Source: Aquibium sp. A9E412 (GTDB taxonomy: Bacteria > Pseudomonadota > Alphaproteobacteria > Rhizobiales > Rhizobiaceae). From it: 64,000 nucleotides of DNA. The stretch spans positions 43,247 to 107,246 of the forward strand of contig NZ_JAOAOP010000007.1 in NCBI RefSeq assembly GCF_030398335.1. Direction: 5' to 3'. Below are positions 26,691 through 33,366 of the stretch, piece by piece; position 1 is the first letter of the stretch, and each line of letters opens with the position of its first letter. The position numbers and the translations under genes are program-made. Under the pieces are notes generated by a model, which did no database searches, had not been told where the DNA came from, and worked only from the letters and a program-made list of their open reading frames with translations.

Positions 26691-27503
26691 GTGAAGACGA
26701 CGCTCAAATGGTCGCTGCCGGGGCTGCTTCTCGCGGTCTACGCCCTACCCTTCCTCGGCGTGGTCTACTGGAGCGTGAGCCGGCCGGACCCCGGCCTCGC
26801 CAACTATGTGCGGATCGCCCAGGACGGCCATGTCCAGGGCATCCTGCTCGACACCTTCCGCATCTGCGCCATCACCACCGCGCTGTCGGTCGTCATGGCC
26901 TATGTCATCGCCACCGGCTGGGCGTTCGCCTCGCGCACCGGCCGCATCCTGATCGAAGTGTTCGTGCTGATCCCGTTCTGGGTGTCGCCGCTGATCCGCG
27001 CCTTCGCCTGGATCCTGGTGCTGCGCGGCGACGGCGTGCTCAACAACTGGCTGATGGACGCCGGCCTGATCGACGCGCCGCTGCCGCTGGTGCGCAACGA
27101 GCTCGGCGTCGTCATCGGCATGGTGCACTTCATGGTGCCCTATGCGCTGTTTCCCATCATGTCGAGCTTCTCGCAGCTCGACACCCGGCTGCTGCTCGCC
27201 TCGCGCGGGCTCGGCGCCGGCCGGCTGCGCACCTTCTGGCAGGTGCTGTTCCCGCTGACGCTGCCGGGCACGATCGGCTCGACGGTGATGGTGTTCGTGC
27301 TGTCGCTCGGCTTCTTCGTCACGCCGGCCATTCTCGGCGGCGGCCGCGTGGTGATGATCGCCGAATACATCTACCAGCAGCTCTTCCAGCTCTCCGACTG
27401 GGGGCTCGCCGCCGCGCTCGCCGTCGTCATCGTCGCCGTCGTCGCGGTGCTGCTGTGGCTTCTCAACCGGCTGGGCGGCACCGCCCTGCCGCAGGAGCGC
27501 TAG
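26691..27503 (+). CDS. PotB-like ABC permease
   Basis: A 270-residue inner-membrane permease of the PotB/PotH type. It has six predicted spans, starting LPGLLLAVYALPFLGVVYWS, and the coupling loop LLASRGLGAGRLRTFWQVLF. GTG 26691 puts the first span near the terminus; the in-frame extension to 26607 reads through the upstream hairpin and is rejected. It partners with the PotC-like subunit 3 bp downstream. Confidence 0.92.
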   Translation: MKTTLKWSLPGLLLAVYALPFLGVVYWSVSRPDPGLANYVRIAQDGHVQGILLDTFRICAITTALSVVMAYVIATGWAFASRTGRILIEVFVLIPFWVSPLIRAFAWILVLRGDGVLNNWLMDAGLIDAPLPLVRNELGVVIGMVHFMVPYALFPIMSSFSQLDTRLLLASRGLGAGRLRTFWQVLFPLTLPGTIGSTVMVFVLSLGFFVTPAILGGGRVVMIAEYIYQQLFQLSDWGLAAALAVVIVAVVAVLLWLLNRLGGTALPQER

Positions 27504-27506
27504 ATC

Positions 27507-28301
27507 ATGGTGCTGCGTTCGTCGCCCTACATGCGCGTCCTGCTGGTCGCCGTCCTCGGCTTCCTGACGGCGCCGCTGCTGCTCGTCTTTCCGGTCTCCT
27601 TCACGCCCAACCGCTATCTGTCGATGCCCGAGGGCGCGTGGTCGCTGCGCCACTACGAGAGCTTCTTCACCGACCCCGCCTGGCTCGGCTCGACCGGGTC
27701 GAGCCTGACGATCGCGCTCGCCACCGCCGTCATCTGCACGGTGCTTGCCACCGCCTTCGTGGTGGGAAGCTGGCTCGACGAGAGCCGCTGGAACAAGCTC
27801 CTGTTCGCCGTCGTGCTGCTGCCCATGCTGGCGCCGCAGATCGTCTCCTCGGTGATCCTGTTCTTCCTCGAAGGCCGGCTCGGACTGATCGACAGCTTCG
27901 CCGGCCTGGTGCTCGCCCACACGGTGATGGCGGTGCCCTACAGCGTGCTCGCCGTCTACGTCTCGACCGTGCGGCTCGACCGCTCGATGGTGCTCGCCTC
28001 GCGCGGTCTCGGCGCCGGCACCTGGCAGACGGTTCTGTTCGTCATCATCCCCAACATCCGGCTCGGCATCGTCAGCGCCGCCTTCCTCGCCTTCATCCTG
28101 TCGTGGGAGGAGATCGTGGTGACGCTGTTCATCAGCGGCATCAACGTCGTCACGCTGCCCAAGCGGATCTGGGACGGGCTGCGCTACAACGTCGATCCGG
28201 TGATCGCGGCGACCGCGGTGCTGCTGATGTCGCTGACCATCCTCGTGGTGATCGTGCGCGCCCTCTTCCTGCTGCATCAGGCTCGCCGCGGCGGCGGCTG
28301 A
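27507..28301 (+). CDS. PotC-like ABC permease
   Basis: A 264-residue permease, the second channel subunit. It has N-terminal hydrophobic segment VLLVAVLGFLTAPLLLVFPV and the family motif FTPNRYLSMPEGAWSLRHYE. The coupling loop is VLASRGLGAGTWQTVLFVII, and FILSWEEIVVTLFISG is typical of PotC-like proteins. It is the last gene of the operon and is followed by a bidirectional terminator-like hairpin. Confidence 0.93.
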   Translation: MVLRSSPYMRVLLVAVLGFLTAPLLLVFPVSFTPNRYLSMPEGAWSLRHYESFFTDPAWLGSTGSSLTIALATAVICTVLATAFVVGSWLDESRWNKLLFAVVLLPMLAPQIVSSVILFFLEGRLGLIDSFAGLVLAHTVMAVPYSVLAVYVSTVRLDRSMVLASRGLGAGTWQTVLFVIIPNIRLGIVSAAFLAFILSWEEIVVTLFISGINVVTLPKRIWDGLRYNVDPVIAATAVLLMSLTILVVIVRALFLLHQARRGGG

Positions 28302-28358
28302 CGCACCCGGCCGGCGGCCGGTCGAGAACCGTCCCGCAATCTCCGAAAGCCGAACGAA

Positions 28359-28389
28359 AACGGCCGGCAGCGCAAGGCTGCCGGCCGTT
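28359..28389. terminator. Bidirectional intrinsic terminator-like hairpin
   Basis: A perfect 13-bp stem (28359-28371 and 28377-28389, AACGGCCGGCAGC arms) with a 5-base loop lies between convergent genes. On the minus strand it is followed by TTTTCGTT, a reasonable U-tract for the second M24 gene. On the plus strand the tail is weaker. Confidence 0.7.
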
Positions 28390-28417
28390 CCGGCTCGGGA
28401 GGAGCTGTGGCGCCGGC

Positions 28418-29644
28418 TCAGCCGCCGACGGCCACCAGGTTGCGCGGCATCTCGGTGAGGATCTCGAGGCCGGACTCGGTCATCAGGTAGGAATCGATCC
28501 AGCCACCGCCGGAGCCGCCGGGCCAGCCGTCGAAGACGTCGTACTGGACCTCGAAGTTGAACACCATGCCGGGCTTCATCGCCGGATCGTCGGCCGGCTC
28601 GAAGGGCTCGGGCCGGTGGCGGTGCACCCAGTCCGGCGGGAAGGCGATGCCCAGCGTGTAGCCGCCGATGAACCACTCGTAGCGCGCCCGGTCGACGCCC
28701 GATTCGGCGATGAAGGCGTCGGCCGCCTTCTGCACCCGGCTGAACGGGTCGCCCGGCCCGACGCCCTCGACGATCGCCCGGCTGCAGTCGGCCGAACGGT
28801 CGAACAGGTCGTGCCAGCGCCGGTCGATCTCGCCGACGGCGAAGCTGCGCGAGATGTTGGCGTGGTAGCGGTGCAGGCTGGCCGAGAAGTCGACATGCAC
28901 GACGTCGCCCTGGCGCAGCCGGCGGTGCGTCGCCGGGCTGTGGTGGCAGCCCGAGCGCGGCCCGCTGCCGAACATGTTGCGGATGCCGGGGTGGCCGCAG
29001 CCGCGCTTCATCAGCTCGTAGCACACCACGGCGTCGATCTCGGTTTCGGCCACGCCCGGCCGCATGAAGTCGCGCGCCGCCTGCATCGCCGCAACCGAGA
29101 TCGCCGCCGCCTCGCGGATCACCGCCACCTCGCGCGGGCTCTTGTAGAGCCGCACGTCCTCGATCAGGTCGGAATCCTCGACGATCTCCGCCCCGGCCGC
29201 CGCGAAGCGCCGGCCGATCGAGCGCACGTGGTCGGGATGGCAGCCATAGCCCCAGGTCTGGATCGCCACCCGGCCGCGGCCCCAGCCGCGCGCCAGGATC
29301 TTGTCGGCCAGCTCGACCGCCTGCTCGGCCGCCGGGATGCTGCGCGAATGGTAGAGGATGTCGGTGATCTGCGGCGTGTTGGAGATCAGCACCTTGTGGC
29401 TGGTGTTGTCGAAGAACACGAAGCCGCCGCTGGCGGTGTCGAAATAAAGCCCGATCACCGCATGGCGGTACTGCCAGATGTGATCGTGCCCCGTCAGGTA
29501 GTGGTAGTCGCGCGGCGCCGTCACCAGCATGCCGTCATAGCCGGCGCGCTCCAGCGCGCGCTGCACCCGCGCCCGGCGCTCCGCATACTCCTCGTCGGGA
29601 AACGGCTGCTCCCAGTCGATGCCCTCGCGAATGCCCTGATCCAT
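28418..29644 (-). CDS. Creatinase/Xaa-Pro-peptidase-like (M24 fold) hydrolase 2
   Basis: A 408-residue M24-fold protein related to the one at 23125. It has an N-terminal creatinase-type domain (DGMLVTAPRDYHYLTGHDHI) and the catalytic-fold domain VVHVDFSASLHRYHANISRS. As in its neighbour, the second metal Asp is Asn and the ligand His is replaced in GGYTLGIAFPPDWV. A His near GCHHSPATHRRL occupies the place of the creatinase catalytic His by my alignment. It is transcribed toward the Pot operon from its own AT-rich promoter. It probably acts on the same compound class. Confidence 0.85.
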   Translation of the reverse strand: MDQGIREGIDWEQPFPDEEYAERRARVQRALERAGYDGMLVTAPRDYHYLTGHDHIWQYRHAVIGLYFDTASGGFVFFDNTSHKVLISNTPQITDILYHSRSIPAAEQAVELADKILARGWGRGRVAIQTWGYGCHPDHVRSIGRRFAAAGAEIVEDSDLIEDVRLYKSPREVAVIREAAAISVAAMQAARDFMRPGVAETEIDAVVCYELMKRGCGHPGIRNMFGSGPRSGCHHSPATHRRLRQGDVVHVDFSASLHRYHANISRSFAVGEIDRRWHDLFDRSADCSRAIVEGVGPGDPFSRVQKAADAFIAESGVDRARYEWFIGGYTLGIAFPPDWVHRHRPEPFEPADDPAMKPGMVFNFEVQYDVFDGWPGGSGGGWIDSYLMTESGLEILTEMPRNLVAVGG

Positions 29645-29694
29645 GCTGTTCTCCCGTTGTTGCGCGCCCGTGCGACGGGCATCTTTTTATAATG

Positions 29695-29709
29695 TAATAA
29701 AAAATATTA
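29695..29709. promoter_or_regulatory. AT-island dyad upstream of second M24 gene
   Basis: TAATA-(A)5-TATTA lies within an AT-rich island at 29681-29725, about 50 bp upstream of the M24 start. The 5-bp arms around a homopolymeric 5-base centre mirror the dyad at 22985-22999. Confidence 0.35.
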
Positions 29710-29816
29710 TCCCAATAATTTTTTCGCTCTCGCATCGCCGCGCCGCGTGCGCGGTCGCCGGTCCGGCGCCGTGCGCCGGAGACCCCACAGGAGCAAAGAA
29801 CGAAATATGAAGAGCG

Positions 29817-31298
29817 CTAGCCGGCAGCGGTGAACACGCCGGCCAGCGCCGCCAGCCCGGCGCCGATCGCCAGGAAGCCGAGCGTGCGCTGCCGGTCGAG
29901 CCGCGAGGCCGCGCCGGCGGCATAGTCGAAGCGCTCGTAGACGACGTGCGCGGCCGGCACGCCGAGCGCGAGCAGCGTGTCGCAGACCGCCGTCACCATC
30001 GGCCCGGGGCCGCAGATGAAGCAGACGGTGCGGGCGGGGTCGAGCCCGTCGAGCATGGCCTCCAGCCGCGCCCGGTCGAGCCGGCCGACGACGCCCTGCC
30101 AGCCGGCCGCCGCTTCCTCGCTGGCGAGCGTCGTCTGGATGTCGAGAACGGCGCCCGCCGCCTCGATCTCCGCCAGGCAGGCGAAGTTCTGCGGCCGGCC
30201 CGCCGCATAGCCGAGCCGCACCGGCCGCCGCTCGCCTCTCGCCACCATGTCGCGCAGCAGCCCCATGATCGGCGCGATGCCGACGCCGCCGGCCAGCAGC
30301 AGCACGGCGTCGCCGTCATGCGCCTCGAGCGTGAACTCGCCATAGGGCCCGTCGATGCCGATCGGCGTGCCCGGCGCCAGCGTGCCGACCGTGCGGGTGA
30401 AGTCGCCCGCCTCCTTGACGATCAGGCTGAGGCCCGGCCGCCGCGGGCTGTCGGCGATCGAGAAGGGATGGTCGAACAGCGGCATGCGCCGCCGCCCCTC
30501 GGTCATCCAGACGAACTGGCCGGCGCGGTAGCGCCACGGCGGCGTGCCGGGCGCCGGCTGGATGTCGAGCTCCCACATGCGGTCGGCCAGCCTGACGGTG
30601 CGCGCGAGCCGCCACGGCCGGCGGTGCAGCCTCAACCAGCGCCAGCCATAGAGCACGGCGACGACGAGGGCGACGCCGAGCCCCACCGCCCACCACAAGC
30701 CGAGCAGCGGCCCGTCGGCGCTGAAGCGGCCGACGGTCGCCGCGTGGTGCAGCCCGCCGCCGACCGCGACCAGCGCGAGCGCCACATGGCTCGCCCGCCA
30801 CGCCTCGTAGCGCCACGGCAGCCGCTCGCGCAGCGCCGAGCTCGCCACCAGCAGCGCCAGCGCCGCCAGCGCCGCCACGCCGCTGCGGTAGTGCGGCAGG
30901 GTGAGATAGGCGACCAGCCGCTCGCGCCCGAGCGCGGCGTCGTCGGCCCAGGTCGGCAGCACGTAGAAGAGCGGATGCAGCACCAGCCCGACGAGCACCC
31001 ACCAGGCGGCGATCTTGTGGAACGCCATGATGCGGTCGATGCCGAGCCGGCCGGAGACGGTCTGGAAGCGGCCCGAGGTGACGAACTGCACCGCCATCGC
31101 CGCCAGCGCGACGAGACCGAGCGCGGCGCCGGCGCGTTCCCAGGTGGCGAGCGGCGCGACCGCGGCGGTGGCGGCCAGCGCCAGCGCCGCCCCGGCGAAG
31201 CCGAGATAGGCGACGGCGAGCACGCGGCCCGACGGGCGCAGCCGGCCGTGCCGCCCGCGCGCATCCTCCACGTTCGTCTCCTCGCCCGGTTCGCTCAT
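29817..31298 (-). CDS. Ferric-reductase-like transmembrane flavocytochrome
   Basis: A 493-residue membrane oxidoreductase. The N-terminal half is a ferric-reductase-like six-helix domain with histidines that would bind two b haems (MAFHKIAAWWVLVGLVLHPL and SHVALALVAVGGGLHHAA). The C-terminal half is a ferredoxin-NADP-reductase-type module. FAD binding is RYRAGQFVWM with HPFSIADSP, and the NAD(P) side is LLLAGGVGIAPIMGLLRDM and CFICGPGPMV. One more helix follows (LGFLAIGAGLAALAGVF). ATG 31298 is chosen because the upstream alternative (31349) lies at the FNR-type box. It is divergent from the pentahaem cytochrome. Confidence 0.85.
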   Translation of the reverse strand: MSEPGEETNVEDARGRHGRLRPSGRVLAVAYLGFAGAALALAATAAVAPLATWERAGAALGLVALAAMAVQFVTSGRFQTVSGRLGIDRIMAFHKIAAWWVLVGLVLHPLFYVLPTWADDAALGRERLVAYLTLPHYRSGVAALAALALLVASSALRERLPWRYEAWRASHVALALVAVGGGLHHAATVGRFSADGPLLGLWWAVGLGVALVVAVLYGWRWLRLHRRPWRLARTVRLADRMWELDIQPAPGTPPWRYRAGQFVWMTEGRRRMPLFDHPFSIADSPRRPGLSLIVKEAGDFTRTVGTLAPGTPIGIDGPYGEFTLEAHDGDAVLLLAGGVGIAPIMGLLRDMVARGERRPVRLGYAAGRPQNFACLAEIEAAGAVLDIQTTLASEEAAAGWQGVVGRLDRARLEAMLDGLDPARTVCFICGPGPMVTAVCDTLLALGVPAAHVVYERFDYAAGAASRLDRQRTLGFLAIGAGLAALAGVFTAAG

Positions 31299-31352
31299 GG
31301 CTTTCGCGCTCGCCTCCGCGCCTGCATAATCCCGTCTTGCGGCGGTCATGTC

Positions 31353-31366
31353 TTGATCGAGATCAT
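31353..31366. promoter_or_regulatory. FNR/FixK-type box
   Basis: TTGAT-CGAG-ATCAT matches the FNR/FixK consensus TTGAT-N4-ATCAA with one mismatch. It lies in the 143-bp gap between the divergent flavocytochrome and cytochrome c genes. Proteins of the CRP/FNR class would give oxygen- or redox-dependent control of both genes. Confidence 0.6.
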
Positions 31367-31441
31367 GGCGCCGGACTGGCCCAGCGCAAAGCATGGCCGC
31401 CGGTCCGGTCGCGAAACGGGCGGCAAACGGGAGGCGACGCC

Positions 31442-32527
31442 ATGCGGGGCAGCGGGTTCTTGCGCAGGATGCTTGTCGCGGTGCTGGTCATGGCCTGGCC
31501 GGCGGCCGCGGCCGCGGCCGAGGACGATCCGCTGGCCGCCCTGGTCGAGGCGTGGCTCGCATCGCCGCACGGCGACTACCACGCGCTGTCCTTCACCTAC
31601 TGGAACGACGACGGCCAGGTGCCGGAGGCCTGCGCGGCGTGCCACTCGCAGCCGGGCTTCGTCGATTTCCTCGGCGCCGACGGCAGCGCGGCCGGCCGCG
31701 TCGACGCGCCCGCGGCGACCAACGCGCCGATCGGCTGTGCCGCCTGCCACACCGGCGCCGCGCACGCGCTCGACCGCGTCACCTTCCCTTCCGGCGTCGC
31801 CGTCGACGGGCTCGGCGCCTCGGCGACATGCAACGTCTGCCACCAGGGCCGCAGCGCGGGCGACGCGGTCGCGGCGGCGACCGACGGCCTCGGCGAGGAC
31901 ACGGTGTCGGCCGATCTCGCCTTCATCAACGTGCATTACGGCGTGGCCGCCGCCGTGACCCAGGGCGCGCAGGTGCGCGGCGGCTACCACTATCCCGGTC
32001 GCAGCTATGCCGGCCGCTTCGGCCACGTGCCGAGCGCCAGCACCTGCACCGACTGCCACGAGCCGCACGCGACCACGGTGGCGACCGACGGCTGCATGGC
32101 CTGCCACCGCGGCGTCGACGACGTGCGCGCAATCCGCACCCGGCACACCGACTTCGACGGCGACGGCAATGCCGCCGGCGGCATCCACGGCGAGATCGCC
32201 GGCCTGCGGGCGCTGCTCGACCGGGCGATCCGCGCCTACGCGGCGGAGGTTGCCGGCACGCCGATCGTCTATGCCGACGCCTTCCCCTATTTCTTCACCG
32301 ACGCCGACGGCGACGGCGCCATCGCGCGCGAGGACGCGGTGATGGCGAACCGCTACCGCAGCTGGACGCCGCGCCTGCTCAAGGCGGCCTACAACTACCA
32401 GCTCGCCAGCAAGGACCCGGGCGGCTACGTGCACAACCCGACCTATGTGCTGCAGCTCCTGCACGACAGCATCGACAGTCTGGCCGATCGTGTCGCGCTC
32501 GACCTGCCGCCGCTGCAGCGCCCGTGA
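31442..32527 (+). CDS. Secreted pentahaem cytochrome c
   Basis: A 361-residue exported cytochrome with five CxxCH haem motifs: CAACH twice, CNVCH, CTDCH and CMACH. A Sec signal covers residues 1-26 (LVAVLVMAWPAAAAAA). Many extra His residues could be distal ligands. The C-terminal part has Asp-rich calcium-binding-like loops (DFDGDGNAAGG and FTDADGDGAIAREDA). It has no recognisable catalytic domain, so it is probably an electron-transfer protein. ATG 31442 places the signal peptide first. It is divergent from the flavocytochrome, with which it may form an electron path across the membrane (inference). Confidence 0.85.
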   Translation: MRGSGFLRRMLVAVLVMAWPAAAAAAEDDPLAALVEAWLASPHGDYHALSFTYWNDDGQVPEACAACHSQPGFVDFLGADGSAAGRVDAPAATNAPIGCAACHTGAAHALDRVTFPSGVAVDGLGASATCNVCHQGRSAGDAVAAATDGLGEDTVSADLAFINVHYGVAAAVTQGAQVRGGYHYPGRSYAGRFGHVPSASTCTDCHEPHATTVATDGCMACHRGVDDVRAIRTRHTDFDGDGNAAGGIHGEIAGLRALLDRAIRAYAAEVAGTPIVYADAFPYFFTDADGDGAIAREDAVMANRYRSWTPRLLKAAYNYQLASKDPGGYVHNPTYVLQLLHDSIDSLADRVALDLPPLQRP

Positions 32528-32646
32528 GGCACCGGGCGCCCGGGCGGGGATAGCGAAGGAACACGCATTCCGGGCGCCGGACCGCGGGCGCGGCATCGGC
32601 CGGCGATCCGCGATCGCGTGCGGTCATCGCCCGGCGGGCGCGGGCC

Positions 32647-33144
32647 TCACCAGCGGATCGACTGCGCGTTCGCGCTGAGCCGCCGCAGCAGCCCGCACAG
32701 GGTGCGGTACTCCTCCTCGGAGAAGTCGCGGAAGAGCTGCAGGCGCAGCCGCCGCACGCCCATGTCGGCGGACTTCAGCAGCGCCCGTCCGCGTGCGGTG
32801 ATCGCCACCATCGACACGCGCTTGTCGTGCGAGAACGCCTCCTTGCGGACGAGGTCGTCGGCCGAGAGCTTGTCGACCAGCCGGCTCGTGACCGTGCGCT
32901 CGATCACCGAGAGCTCGGCCAGATCGAGCAGCGACATCGGCCCGCGCTCGTCGAGGCACGACAGGATGCGCCAGCTCGTCAGCTTGAGCCCGGACCGGCG
33001 CAGAACCGATTCCATCTGATCGCGGTTGAGCCGCTGCAGGAACGAGATCAGGTATTCCGGGGCGTCGACCAGCGGCTCGTCGAGCCGTGGCACGCAGGCC
33101 GCGGCCTCGGCCTCCAGGACATCATCATCCGTCTGACGCGTCAT
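32647..33144 (-). CDS. MarR family regulator
   Basis: A 165-residue MarR-type winged-helix repressor. The recognition segment is GPMSLLDLAELSVIERTVTS and the wing is FSHDKRVSMVAITARGRALL. ATG 33144 is preferred over the in-frame GTG 9 bases upstream because GAGGG is correctly spaced. It is divergent from the aryl-CoA monooxygenase/ligase operon. MarR members in such places commonly sense an aromatic acid or its CoA thioester. Confidence 0.92.
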   Translation of the reverse strand: MTRQTDDDVLEAEAAACVPRLDEPLVDAPEYLISFLQRLNRDQMESVLRRSGLKLTSWRILSCLDERGPMSLLDLAELSVIERTVTSRLVDKLSADDLVRKEAFSHDKRVSMVAITARGRALLKSADMGVRRLRLQLFRDFSEEEYRTLCGLLRRLSANAQSIRW

Positions 33145-33190
33145 ATCCGTCACCCTCGATCGCTGAAGCCCGCCCCGGAGCCGTCCGCCT

Positions 33191-33280
33191 CTCGCGCAAC
33201 CGCAGACCGGCTCCGGCGCATCGCTTTCAACGCGTTTCGGACCGGCGAACCGGTGACCGCTTCGCCTGCAAGCGCTCTAG
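33191..33280 (+). repeat. Dispersed intergenic repeat, copy 3
   Basis: It contains the order CGCAGACCGGCTC, TTTCAACGCGTTTCGGA, CCGGCGAACCGGT, CTTCGCCTG, and ends AGCGCTCTAG. It sits between the MarR gene and the promoter of the divergent operon, so it separates the two transcription starts. Confidence 0.6.
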
Positions 33281-33296
33281 CACGCGCGCGGCGTGG

Positions 33297-33326
33297 TTGA
33301 CAAATGAGTGCGGAATATGCGCAATA
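33297..33326 (+). promoter_or_regulatory. Candidate promoter of the aryl-CoA operon
   Basis: TTGACA (33297-33302) is followed after 18 bp by GCAATA (33321-33326), about 40 bp before the ATG. A GTGC/GCAC dyad spans the -10 region (about 33308-33330) and might be a MarR site, but its arms are only 4 bp. Confidence 0.35.
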
Positions 33327-33366
33327 GCACGTAATAACAAAAACGAATTTGAGGGAACGCTCTTTC

